Source: Guillardia theta CCMP2712
Lineage: Eukaryota > Cryptophyceae > Pyrenomonadales > Geminigeraceae
Direction of reading: 5' to 3'
NCBI RefSeq assembly: GCF_000315625.1
Contig: NW_005434516.1
Coordinates: forward strand, 29,174-85,996
Length of the DNA stretch: 56,823 nt
Shown here: positions 1 through 11,789 of the stretch, in pieces
Layout: the number at the start of each line of letters is the position of its first letter
Position numbering within the stretch: the first letter of the stretch is position 1
Notes under the pieces: generated by a model
What the model saw: only the letters and a program-made list of their open reading frames with translations
Database searches by the model: none
Told to the model about the DNA's origin: nothing
Translations under genes and position numbers: made by a program

Positions 1-607
1 CAGAGTAGGAAAAAGGCAAGGATGATAGAATTTTACAGCAGAAAGAGCAAGCGGGTCTTCAAGAAATTTCCTTGACATCAACTGGTAGAAAGGTGTCATA
101 CAAGCATGCCAAACATCTCTCCTCCCTTTCTCTTGTTTCCTTGCCTCTCAGTCGTTTCCTCTCTCTCTCTCTCTCTCTCTCTCTATTTCCTCTACTCCTT
201 TCTTTCATTGTCGTTTCTCATCTCTACCTGCTGGACGTGCTCCTTGGTCAGTCCGATCGATTCGTTGTCCCACTTGTCTCGCCGCAGAAGGATAGAGTAC
301 ACTGACAAGATGACAAAGGATGTCAGCAGGTAGACGGACACCTGTACAACAAGAGGGAGGCATGGGCAAAGGGAAGGAAGCAAGACGTGGAAGATATAAG
401 ACTATCTTGATATGAGTTACTCACTTTCATCTCCAAGAATCTCCTTTGCTTTCTCGCTAGATATCGACTTGGTCTGTAAGCTTTCAACACGTGTCGGCAA
501 AGAGCTGGCATCAACATCACCAGCTTCTTCAGCATAGTCACGTCCGACATGTCTTCATCGCTGACCTTTTCACCAACATCACACGAGACAAGACAAGACA
601 AACACAA
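1..607 (-). CDS. Membrane-segment protein exons, 3' part cut by window edge
   Basis: Three minus-strand segments join in phase 0: about 607-427 (ending RRFLEMK), 346-232 and about 101 downward. The middle exon has a CAG acceptor and a CAG|GTAGAG donor. It encodes one hydrophobic helix (VYLLTSFVILSVYSILL), then basic residues and a hydrophilic stretch ending EHVQQ. The last piece begins LMSRKFLEDPLALSAVKFY and probably runs off the window. The segments could be the end of the gene starting at 1729 or a separate gene starting at an internal Met. I do not recognise the family. The splice signals and the sensible amphipathic and membrane composition are the only support. Confidence 0.35.
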
Positions 608-609
608 GC

Positions 610-1729
610 CACTTTGATCTCTCTCGGATCCCAGGGCCTGCGGGGAGTGAAGGGAAGCGTTGTTGGCATGTGAGTTTCGTTGATCTCCTGGCCGTCAACA
701 TCTACAATCTCGTCAGAATCTCATGTCACAGGTTGTCATACATCGTGGCTGACAGTCATCGCACGTATCATAGGACTCGAACATTTCAGACTCACCCGCA
801 TCGACATCTGGACCCCAAGAGCCCTCCTGTAACATATTGGCATCACTACCAACAGCAAGTTCCTTGTGAACCATCACGAGACCTGGTTCGCTGACTTCGA
901 AGACAATTTCTGTCAAGGACATTTAACACAATTCCCACAATGCTGCCGGTAAGAACCTTTGACGCCGAGGAGTTGTTAGAGTAGGATATTCGCGTTCCTG
1001 TACGCAATCGTCAGTGGAAAATTTTCATCTCTCCTGGTGGTGGTGGTGGTGGTGCTCCTCCTCCTCCTCCTGCCCCCCCCCCCCCCCCCCAACGGAAAAA
1101 TCCCCCCCTCTTATGAACGCGCTGGTGCGCTAGCGCTCTGGGTTGGTGCCCACGTTCCCTCACATGAATCAGCTGTGAGGGACCTGCTGGCTGACCCTGC
1201 AGGGCAACACGTTTCAACCTGCTCACCTCCCGTCATATAGTCTCACCCTCCCTCTCCCTCTTCCCCTGCATGATCGTTAGCTCAGAGGACGTCGGAGGCA
1301 TGCTCAAACCTGTTCGCTGCATCTCCTCGCTTCCCCCTTCCCCTTCCCCTCCCCTCCCCCATCCCCCCTTGTCCGTCTGCGCATCTCTGCTCTGCTTAGC
1401 AGCAGCCGGCGTATCCTGCGGCTCAGTCTTGATCACAGGCTGTACTGGCAGTCAGACACGCCCGATGGCAGGGGTGAGGCAGGTACCGCGCGGACGGGGA
1501 TCTTGGGAGCAAACTTGGGTTTCCTGCTAGGAGCAGATCCCTGAGGAGAGATGTCAGAGACAGGTGGATGTTGATCCGGAGGAGGAGGCACACCGAAACG
1601 TCCAAGTCTGGGGTTCCCCTGACGCTTGTCAGCCTATGGGAAGGAGAGAGTCAGCGGACGCAATGGTTCGGTTCCTGGTTACCTCCGGACCGACTCTGCT
1701 GGCTTGCTCCCTGAGTCCTGTGACGCCAT
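610..1729 (-). CDS. RPC4-like N-terminal gene (possible RNA polymerase III subunit)
   Basis: A good multi-exon start: exon 1 is 1729-1683 (MASQDSGSKPAESVR), exon 2 is 1607-1487 and exon 3 begins at 1439. The second intron is 47 bases, and phases agree (2, then 0). Exon 2 is Pro-rich and ends with KPKFAPKIPVRA, which resembles the Lys/Pro motif near the N-terminus of RNA polymerase III subunit RPC4/RPC53. Exon 3 begins PVIKTEPQDTP. Further exon-like pieces follow at about 990-950, 912-800 (EIVFEVSEPGLVMVHKEL) and 715-610 (INETHMPTTLPFTPRRPWD). The conserved RPC4 C-terminal domain was not found, and a membrane segment follows downstream, so the functional name is weak. The exon 1-3 model is much firmer than the name. 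Confidence 0.4.
1020..1095. repeat. GGT/CTC/poly-C low-complexity tract
   Basis: A run of GGT units passes into CTC units and then into about 18 consecutive C. It lies between exon-like pieces of the minus-strand gene, so it is probably intronic. ORFs predicted across it are homopolymer artefacts. Confidence 0.85.
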
Positions 1730-2053
1730 GCCTGCGAGAGGAGCAGATCATGTCAGTGCAAGAGGATCGGGGTCCAGACAAGGTTCTCCTCCTTGCTGCG
1801 AGGATGTGTGGACTGGAGGGGGTTGTCCTGCCTTGAGGACCCTGGAAGCGATCAATGGCTAGTCTGCCCCCTGCTCTCCCTCTCCTTCGTCTCGTCATCA
1901 TTATGCTCTCGCTCGCTGCTCCATCGTTCCCTTTCATACATCCCATACATCCCAACATCGCATGCCCGCATGCCGTCGACCCTCTCCCTCCCGCCACCTT
2001 CTGCCCCCACAGCACGCATGCATTTTCTGTTTCCTTTTACTCATCTATCTCAG

Positions 2054-2934
2054 CAGGGCCTCGACTCGTTATGCGACCGTTACAACGAAACCAGCGGCGG
2101 GTTGAGGGCGATGGAGCGGGGGCGAGGGAACATGCTGGGCGGGGGACAGCGAGCGAGCAAGGAGGAGACGCTGGAAGATATCAGGATATTTCAGGAGTGG
2201 CTGAAAGAAAGTCACCAGACCGTAACATGGAGCAGGAGGATCCACCTAGGTATCCCTCCTCCCCTCCTCCTCATCGTCCTCCTCGTCCTCCTCGTCGTCC
2301 TCATCCTCCTCGTCCTTCCCCTTCTCCTCATCATCCTTCTCCCTTCCCTCCTCAGCCTTCTCCTCCTTCTCCTCGTCCTCTCCCTCCTTCTCCTCCTCCT
2401 CATAATCATCTGATTGCTCTCACTAGTGCTTTTATGTGAAGCATGTCAGTGTTTCGTGCCATAATCACGGACATATGCTTCCCAGCCCTTATGTTGCATT
2501 CAAATCATTCAGCATGATCCTATTTTCCGATGTTTGCGATATTGCCAAGGGTGCTGATGATAACCGACGGGGCTGACTGACCTGCTTCAGGCATATTCGC
2601 CCTCCTTCTTCTTACCCTCCTCTACTGCTCAAGGTCCACATTGAACTTCCTTTTCTCGTCAGATCGATCGGTTCCCCCACCCTCCCCTTCTCTGTACAAA
2701 GCATAACTCTTGCTCTGGCAGCAGCAGCGCTCGATGATGCAGTGGCTGGAGAAGGCCTGCCCAACTCTCCTCCTCTCCTCTGCCATTCTGGTCTTCTTCA
2801 TCAGTGGCGCTTATCACGTGCGCATCAGGCACGCAGGCCAACGCGTTGAGAACATGAACGCGATTCTGTGCCAGCTCGGAGTCGTTTTCTGCTCTGAGAC
2901 AGGCAGATTGAGGATGTTGGCTTCTCGAAGTTAG
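2054..2934 (+). CDS. Unknown protein, last exons, C-terminal membrane helix
   Basis: The exon 2054-2249 has a clean acceptor (TATCTCAG) and donor (CACCTAG|GTATCC). It encodes a charged, soluble-looking stretch with GGLRAMERGRGNMLGGG and KEETLEDIRIFQEWLKES. A pyrimidine-rich intron of CTCCTC repeats follows. A terminal exon near 2720-2934 encodes QWLEKACPTLLLSSAILVFF, a strong membrane helix, then a basic and hydrophilic tail ending in a stop at 2934. Exon linkage is inferred from strand and proximity, because I could not find a junction that keeps the frame. The start was not located; it may be close to 2013 or in an earlier exon. No family recognised. Confidence 0.35.
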
Positions 2935-2999
2935 CTAGTCTCGTTCTTTATTCTTCACATGTACATTATGTTCCTTTCACCACAGACTTGTTACTTGTA

Positions 3000-5985
<2,986 letters not shown>

Positions 5986-6290
5986 AGCAGCAGGCTCAAC
6001 ACCCCAACACCCGGCCAGGCTTTTCAGTAAAGACGGAGATCAGAGCCCTGCCCGGCCACCGGCGGTAGTGCGGGCCGGGCCCATTATTTTATGATCGGGC
6101 CAGGCCGCCGGGGGTTGACGGGTGCCTGTGGAGCGAGTCGGCGAGGGCTCCCGACGTGGCCGTGACTGAGATTAACGGGACCGTGACGTGGGGGGCCGCA
6201 CAACGTGTCTATGGAAGATCCTCGTACTGATTCTTAACTTAATCTTCAGTAAAAGTCTATGAAGTCAGTGTCCTTTTGTTTTTACTGAAC
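5986..6290. promoter_or_regulatory. GC-rich island upstream of TPR gene
   Basis: This segment directly abuts the TPR start codon. It is rich in CCGG, GGCC and CGGG words and ends at 6230-6253 in the AT-rich signature ttaacttaatcttcagtaaa. The words cctcgtactg just before the signature recur in the same place in the island at 34740-35190. Its position fits a promoter region, but similar islands occur elsewhere, so it may be a dispersed repeat instead. Confidence 0.45.
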
Positions 6291-6593
6291 ATTGCTTGCA
6301 AATCGCAGCGCCTCGGAAATATTTCGGGTACGGGTACTTTTATCTGTTTTTGAAGGGAGAAGTTGAGGGGTCGGGTGGAAAGACTAGCCAAGACCAGGCG
6401 ACGCAGGTCATGGACATGCGCGCCTGGATAAATCTGGAAGAATGGAAAAGAAGTCTTTTCGTATCTCTGGAAACTCGTACGGTCCCGATTTCCGCACGAG
6501 AAAAAGACAAATCGCGCTGCACAGGCAGGCGAGGCAAGAGAAACAGGCGCTTTCCACGCACTCTACGACAAACCAAACAGCAATAAACTCGCG

Positions 6594-6986
6594 TTGTCTA
6601 GCAGGGACAATCTCAAAAGAAAGAAGCCCACTTCAAGTCAGAGCAAACAGTGCATGGGTTGCGAGAACAACAAACCCGACGAGCTGGCTGGCTCCCTTAG
6701 GCAAGATCTCTTCTTCCATGGCAGAGACGTCCCTTCCTCCTGGAGCCCTCATCCACCCAAGACTGTGCAGGCTGTCATCACGGTCAAAGGCAGCCTCAAG
6801 CTCAAGAACGCCAAGGAGGGGCAGAGGAGAGCGGTGCTCGTTGAAGGAGGGGGAGGACTGCTGCTGGGAAACATCGTGGAGGCGGCGAGGAAGGCGAGGG
6901 TGGCAGGGCGGAGCTTTGAGTCGAGCGGATGGCTTGCGGATCATGTGGAAAAGGTTCTATCGGACAAGGGAGGAGAGCAGAAGTAG
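6594..6986 (+). CDS. Repeated-core protein, copy A
   Basis: An ORF of 130 aa. Residues of roughly 37-118 are a core also found at 7929-8177 and 11235-11431. The core includes LFFHGRDVPSSWSPHPPKTV, VQAVITVKGSLKLKNAKEG and GGGGLLLGNIVEAARKARV. At DNA level 6701-6949 differs from copy B at only three of 249 positions; two are synonymous in this frame, which argues that this strand and frame are coding. The N-terminus is unique to this copy, and the C-terminal SDKGGEQK differs from copy B. It may be a complete small gene or one exon of a larger one. No family recognised; the VITVKGSLKL region looks like beta strand. Confidence 0.5.
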   Translation: MSSRDNLKRKKPTSSQSKQCMGCENNKPDELAGSLRQDLFFHGRDVPSSWSPHPPKTVQAVITVKGSLKLKNAKEGQRRAVLVEGGGGLLLGNIVEAARKARVAGRSFESSGWLADHVEKVLSDKGGEQK

Positions 6987-7375
6987 AAGGGAGGAGAGCA
7001 ATAGACGTCGGATTCATCAAACTGGGATGAAGCACCAAGTTGGCACAGTCGACTTTCAGTAAGGTTTGGGGGAGGATAAGGCAAACGATTTTCTAGAAAG
7101 GGCTACCGTTTGGTAGAAAGCACGGATTCAGTGCGTGTAACATTAGACCTGTTTGTTTTCATATACGAGACCCCGAGGCGATCGGTTAAAAAATACTGAG
7201 TGGAACTGCATCTCCTATATATGGTCTCATACCGTCCTATGTATCCTTTGCAGCACTACCCTGAAATGCACGCACAACGGGTGAAGAAGATCACTCTGGG
7301 ATTGTTCACAGTGTCCCGGGCTCGCTGTCCCAGGTTTTTTTGAAATCACCAACTTGGTATGAACCCTTCTATTCT
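6987..7375. other. Spacer, no gene seen
   Basis: No convincing exon, repeat or RNA gene on either strand. The stretch is AT-richer than its neighbours. Confidence 0.5.
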
Positions 7376-7916
7376 GCATTCATCGCAGCTTGGAGTATCA
7401 CTATATTGCCTTTGAAATGAGATCTGACATAACTTCCGATGGTCCATGTTAACACTTGTATTCGCCAATCGCTCGCACATGCTGGCGTCATTTCACCTTT
7501 GATGACAACATAACGTTTCCGCACATCGAACATCGTCTCTAGTAGACCGGAGGATCCGATGACAAAGTGCCTGTCAGATTTGTCTTCCGTTCTGTAGTAA
7601 ATTATTCCTGTAAGGTTCCTGCAACATGCCGAACTCTATCCCACAGCGAGTCGAATCTCAAACCCCAACGTTTCATATCCGGAGAATAATATCTCCTTTC
7701 CGCTGTTTGCCTGCCATCACTTTTTGTTCCCCGTATCCCCCTTCCCCAACTCGTTTCCTCTTCCCAAGTCCTCTTCCTCGCACTCTCGATCACGTCAAGG
7801 GATCCGACTCTCTGTTTCGCCAGCAGAGCAGGTGCGGGTGCAGGACCGAGACTAGACCTGGAAGATTCATCATGTTGTGAGATGGACGTAGTCCACGGAA
7901 AGAACGACGCTCCCAT
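7376..7916 (-). CDS. Unknown protein exons, divergent from copy B
   Basis: Two open segments on the minus strand. The upstream one (7916-7602) ends in RFDSLWDRVRHVAG. The downstream one (about 7625-7376) has no Met at its head but is fully open and has strongly coding-like composition, containing GIIYYRTEDKSDRHFVIGSS and MFDVRKRYVVIKGEM, with a stop at 7376. They are in different frames and overlap around a GCAG acceptor-like site near 7620, so a spliced junction is probable but not resolved. A related piece lies at 10840-11010. The 5' end overlaps the start of copy B on the other strand by 35 bases. No family recognised; many short beta-like strands. Confidence 0.35.
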
Positions 7917-8199
7917 GCACTCCCTCAGGCAAGATCTCTTCTTCCATGGCAGAGACGTCCCTTCCTCCTGGAGCCCTCATCCACCCAAGACTGTGCAGGC
8001 TGTCATCACGGTCAAAGGCAGCCTCAAGCTCAAGAACGCCAAGGAGGGGCAGAGGAGAGCGGTGCTCGTTGAAGGAGGGGGAGGACTGCTGCTGGGAAAC
8101 ATCGTGGAGGCCGCGAGGAAGGCGAGGGTAGCAGGGCGGAGCTTTGAGGCGAGCGGATGGCTTGCGGATCATGTGGAGGAGGTACTACCGGCTGATTGA
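7882..8199 (+). CDS. Repeated-core protein, copy B
   Basis: A 105-aa ORF with the same core as copy A, running from LRQDLFFHGRDV through to WLADHVEEVLPAD and the stop. The first 14 residues (MDVVHGKNDAPMHS) are unrelated to those of copies A and C. DNA identity with copy A over 249 bases is 246/249. The single amino-acid change in that stretch is Ser to Ala in the FES/FEA position. Near-identity across a 1.2 kb separation, with unrelated flanks, indicates recent duplication or gene conversion limited to the core. Confidence 0.5.
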   Translation: MDVVHGKNDAPMHSLRQDLFFHGRDVPSSWSPHPPKTVQAVITVKGSLKLKNAKEGQRRAVLVEGGGGLLLGNIVEAARKARVAGRSFEASGWLADHVEEVLPAD

Positions 8200-8538
8200 A
8201 ATATGTGGTGATGCCTGCATGTTTGAGCTAGGGAGACGTAGACAAAAGTTCAAGTACAAAGTTGATGCCGATTTATCATAAAAGATCGACTATTGTGCTA
8301 TCAGAGCTCATGTATCTGAGATGAAGACATGTACAAGCAACACAGCCATGTTCCTCGGTTTTCACTGATGGCAGTGCCAGGCAACACAAGCTTATGTTAG
8401 TCAGCAGGGACACTGACAACATGACCTGAGCTCACTTCCATCCCCGGGGACTTAGGGATGGGGACAAGTGCCATGGTATGAGGTGTTCGCATACAACGGC
8501 CCATGGTGTAACAGCTCAAGTGTTGATTCACACAGGAA
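8200..8538. other. Spacer, no gene seen
   Basis: No convincing exon, repeat or RNA gene on either strand. Confidence 0.5.
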
Positions 8539-8889
8539 GTGGAGCAGGTAGCTTTTCATGACAGTCCTCAAACTGGCTGGTCTCAACCTGTTCCCCACAA
8601 CGTCATCACTCCGTACGCGGATAGAAAACAGATTCAAATGCTTGTTGAGCTGATAAGTTGCCTGTCATGCAGATACCTGCTGCTATCGTATAGAGACATC
8701 GCTCAAAAGCCAGACGTTTGCGATGTGATAATGCGTTTGCAGATGAATGAGATTCTCGTCGAAGGTGGATGTCTGAATTGCAACACAAAACGATTTTCCG
8801 CCCCCCTCTCTTCAAGACGAGCTCCTCCTCCCATTGTTGATATCTTCGTATCTGTAAAGATGGAGCAAAACGAAACAACCAAAGGCTGA
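8539..8889 (+). CDS. Uncharacterised 116-aa ORF
   Basis: A single open frame with a mixed, protein-like composition. It includes ELISCLSCRYLLLSYRDIAQ and CDVIMRLQMNEILVEGG. I see no paralogue in the window, no recognised domain and no clear splice junction at either end. It could be a chance ORF of this length in moderately GC-rich DNA. Confidence 0.2.
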   Translation: MEQVAFHDSPQTGWSQPVPHNVITPYADRKQIQMLVELISCLSCRYLLLSYRDIAQKPDVCDVIMRLQMNEILVEGGCLNCNTKRFSAPLSSRRAPPPIVDIFVSVKMEQNETTKG

Positions 8890-9081
8890 CTTACAATCCC
8901 CGGCAACTCCCCCTCTCTCTTCCTCACGAACAAACGTGCTCACTGCTCAAGGATCTCAAAAGCGTATTATGCCTAGTTTCGATGCATCGTGCCAAGTGCC
9001 GATACATGCAAACCTTCATTCCATTTTCAGATCCAACAAAGGAAAAGGGAGAAAAGATAGAGAGAACGGGTACAAAATTTG

Positions 9082-9465
9082 TCAGTACAATTTTGTAAAT
9101 TTGGTCAACGAAAAGCAGACCAGTTTAAATCTACATGACAAGGATACTGAATGTAATTCAACAGGAACGAACGTGGCTTGAAGAACACATTGGAGATAGA
9201 GAGCTGACCCTCCTGTATGCTTGATTCTAACACAAGGCTCAGTCTCGGGCAACATGACAGGGGAAATTTCGATCTCAAAAACCTGATCCTCGTTCTCCAC
9301 TCCTTTCCTCTTCTCCCGTTCCTTGATGAGGCAGGGAGGGCATATGACCGGCCACGCAGCTAGCGATGTAGGCCAAGTACAAGTAACTTGCCCTCTAGCT
9401 TCTCTCTCACACCCATTCCTCCTCCCTTCCGCCCGCACCCTCCTGCCTTGTGCCTCCTCCATCAT
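9082..9465 (-). CDS. Uncharacterised exon, beta-rich
   Basis: A 127-aa open frame. The part from about 9300 to 9190 looks most like coding sequence: VFEIEISPVMLPETEP and RIKHTGGSALYLQ. The DNA word tttgagatcgaaat is shared with the minus-strand exon at 10840-11010, where it also encodes FEIEIS, so these are probably related fragments. The N-terminal part overlaps pyrimidine-rich low-complexity DNA and is likely not translated. No family recognised. Confidence 0.3.
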   Translation of the reverse strand: MMEEAQGRRVRAEGRRNGCEREARGQVTCTWPTSLAAWPVICPPCLIKEREKRKGVENEDQVFEIEISPVMLPETEPCVRIKHTGGSALYLQCVLQATFVPVELHSVSLSCRFKLVCFSLTKFTKLY

Positions 9466-9469
9466 CTTT

Positions 9470-10030
9470 CTTCGCTCTCCTCTTCTCCTATCGCTCCTGT
9501 TATGTTCTTATCCTTTTCCTTTTCTTGTCGTCTCGCCTCTACTTCTATCCTCCTCCCCCCGCCTACCCTAAGCACTCTCCTGGCGCAGAAATCGGCAAAG
9601 AATCAGGCAGGAGGGCAGGAGAAACACAAGGGCGAGCAGCTCAAGGTGTCTAAGGAGGAAAACAAGGAGCAGAAGACTGAGGTAGGGCAGAAATACTAGG
9701 AGCAAAAGTTGACGAGGAAGTGTACTGATCATCCTCCTCCTCCTTCCTTTCTTTCCACTCCTTCCTTGTTATCCCGCTCCACCTCTCACTCTTGAATGTA
9801 CCTGAAGTGTAGGGCGACAGATTGTTTAGACATGTCATAAACCCTAAACCCTTTCGTTCCCCTGCCTATATCCTCTCCTAATCTGTTGTGATGATGGGGC
9901 AGCTTGTTAACTTGTAAGTGTTGTTCGCTCAGCTCTAAAACAATAGTAGATTTGTAAGAGCAAAGCAGCGGGAAAAGAGAGGAGGGACACAAGAGGAGAG
10001 ACGGGGAAGAGGAGGAGGGAGGGTGGAAGG
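9470..10030. other. Low-complexity spacer with telomere-like octamers
   Basis: Pyrimidine-rich then purine-rich DNA without a convincing exon. At 9838-9852 it reads taaaccctaaaccct, two units of a plant-type telomere repeat. This may be chance, an internal telomere relic or a telo-box-like promoter motif. Confidence 0.4.
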
Positions 10031-10513
10031 GTGAGAGGCTTTTTGGCCCAAATAGTGAGCTTTCTAGCTGGTGCTATAGAAAGAGCTAAAGGGGTAAGAG
10101 GATTGGACGCTCCCTTTCGCCACCGGTCCAACATTCTGCTTCTCCATGAGTTCAAACTTGGCGATCAGCGAGTATTGTATAGAAGCAGGAAAAGTGAGAA
10201 GGTGAATGGGGAAGAGGAATCAAGAGTTGTTGAGGAGGAGAGAAGCCAGACAAGTAGTGGACGACGACAGAGGAGGAGGAAGATGAGATGGGAGAAGAAG
10301 CGGAAGAGAACAAGGATGAGGCCGATAGCACGAGAGAACTCGATAATTGCAGTGAAAGACCGGATGACCTTCAAGGTAGCGATGCTGCTGCGATCGTGGC
10401 ACCTTTCTGCCCAAGGTATTATTCTGCCGGTCCTCTCATCTCTCCTCCCTCCCCACTCTCGCTTCCTCCCAGGCCTACAGAAGGCGCTTGCGATCCGACA
10501 CAAGGGTCGATGA
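10031..10513 (+). CDS. Doubtful ORF; acidic exon in another frame
   Basis: The longest frame gives a 160-aa, very basic product that is probably not real. A different plus frame between a CAG at about 10270 and a donor-like CTTCAAG|GTAGCG near 10375 encodes an acidic stretch (DEMGEEAEENKDEADSTREL, then ERPDDLQ). That looks more like a genuine exon, and it recalls the DDDNRADDLSG leader of copy C. The sequence just downstream (10505-10615) is duplicated after copy C, so this may be a decayed family member. Confidence 0.25.
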   Translation: MRGFLAQIVSFLAGAIERAKGVRGLDAPFRHRSNILLLHEFKLGDQRVLYRSRKSEKVNGEEESRVVEEERSQTSSGRRQRRRKMRWEKKRKRTRMRPIARENSIIAVKDRMTFKVAMLLRSWHLSAQGIILPVLSSLLPPHSRFLPGLQKALAIRHKGR

Positions 10514-10615
10514 TATCTAAGAAGTGACAACAGCAATGACTCAGAAACTTCAAGTCAAAGAATTGCAGTTGCAAATGTATTGCGAGGAATCTTCACTAGT
10601 TCATTTCTGTCATCT
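10505..10615. repeat. Diverged duplicate of 11445-11550
   Basis: Both segments contain aagcagtgacaacaccaa-like and tcttcactagttcattt words in the same order and spacing, with scattered substitutions. The second lies just after repeated-core copy C. This points to an older tandem duplication of a roughly 0.9 kb unit. Confidence 0.65.
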
Positions 10616-10839
10616 ACGTTGTTCCCGTATTCGCCTTGCCCATCTTGTGTTGTTCTTCCAACTTTCTCTTCGAATCTGTCTTACCCGGTTGACACATCAA
10701 CCAACAGAATCAGAGCCTCGTGTCAGATGTTTTCTACACTTCATTCAGGCGCAACAAGCACAGAAGCAGTGATAGATGTGATGGGCATCTAGTATCATCT
10801 GATGTTGATGTTCGGATTACAACATCTCACGATTTTCGA

Positions 10840-11010
10840 CTTCACTTTCTTTCATGAAGAGCTTGCAGGAGATTTCGATCTCAAAGGTACGCAAGGTGAC
10901 TATAAAAGGTCCCTGCAGGAAATGTACCACCTGACATGGGATCTTCTCCGAAACCACCGGTAGTTTGATATAGTAGACCTGGGGTAGAAGGCTGGTGGGG
11001 GTAGTAGTGA
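10840..11010 (-). CDS. Uncharacterised exon pair related to 7376-7625 and 9082-9465
   Basis: A minus-strand open segment begins after a CCCCAG acceptor near 11000 with VYYIKLPVVSEKIPCQVV. It continues through GPFIVTLRTFEIEISCK to a stop near 10830. The ctgcagg-gacctt junction words match the start of the 7376-7625 exon, and the FEIEIS words match 9082-9465. The three minus-strand pieces alternate with the plus-strand core copies. No domain recognised, though the alternating hydrophobic pattern fits a beta-sandwich. Confidence 0.3.
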
Positions 11011-11159
11011 GCCTTCAACGAATCAATGATGACCCACGTAGACGATGACACGGCAAGAGAACAACTTGTGCGATCTCTCTGCCCTTCTCACTTCATCTCC
11101 CTCCACCTTCCTTCTCACTCCCCCTTCCGCTGAGCTCTGCTCGCTGACCGAAGACAAGG

Positions 11160-11447
11160 ATGGTGCAGTCTGACGAGTACATCCTCGATGACGACAACCG
11201 AGCAGACGACCTGTCAGGCTCCCTTGAGCTAGAGCTCTTCTTCCATGGCAGAGACGTCCCTTCCTCCTGGAGCCCTCATCCACCCAAGACTGTGCAGGCT
11301 GTCATCACGGTCAAAGGCAGCCTCAAGCTCAAGAACGCCAAGGAGGGGCAGAGGAGAGCGGTGCTCGTTGAAGGAGGGGGAGGACTGCTGCTGGGAAACA
11401 TCGTGGAGGCCGCGAGGAAGGCGAGGGTAGCGGGTAAGACTAGCTGA
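11160..11447 (+). CDS. Repeated-core protein, copy C, shorter core
   Basis: A 95-aa ORF with an acidic leader (MVQSDEYILDDDNRADDLSG), then the shared core from LFFHGRDV to ARVAG. DNA 11235-11431 matches copies A and B almost perfectly (197 bases). The copies diverge exactly at AGCGG|GTAAGAC, a strong splice-donor-like site. Copies A and B instead continue with RSFE(S/A)SGWLADHVE. Copy C could therefore be the intron-containing version, with the stop a few codons later being intronic. No family recognised. Confidence 0.5.
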   Translation: MVQSDEYILDDDNRADDLSGSLELELFFHGRDVPSSWSPHPPKTVQAVITVKGSLKLKNAKEGQRRAVLVEGGGGLLLGNIVEAARKARVAGKTS

Positions 11448-11789
11448 TGACATCCAAGCAGTGACAACACCAACGATTGAGAGATTTAAAGTGAGTGAAT
11501 AAAGTGAATGCGATTGTATTGCGAGAAATCTTCACTAGTTCATTTGTCAATGTCTCCTTGAATTCAGTAGTGCTGCGTGTTCTTACACCGAAACATCTTC
11601 TTATCGTCGCCCTCCCCTATAACATAGATCTTTTCTTCTTCTTCCTCTCCTGCGTCTTAAAAACACATGGGCAGTTAGATAAAACACACGAGCACTTCAA
11701 TAACATATGAGCACTTCAATAACGCAGTGTAATACCTTGACCAAATTTGTTGTTTGCTTCTTGCCGTACCTCCTTAGCCTTGACCTGGG
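11445..11789. other. Duplicate segment and spacer
   Basis: The first 105 bases are the duplicate of 10505-10615. The rest is AT-rich with no exon that I can support. Confidence 0.5.
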
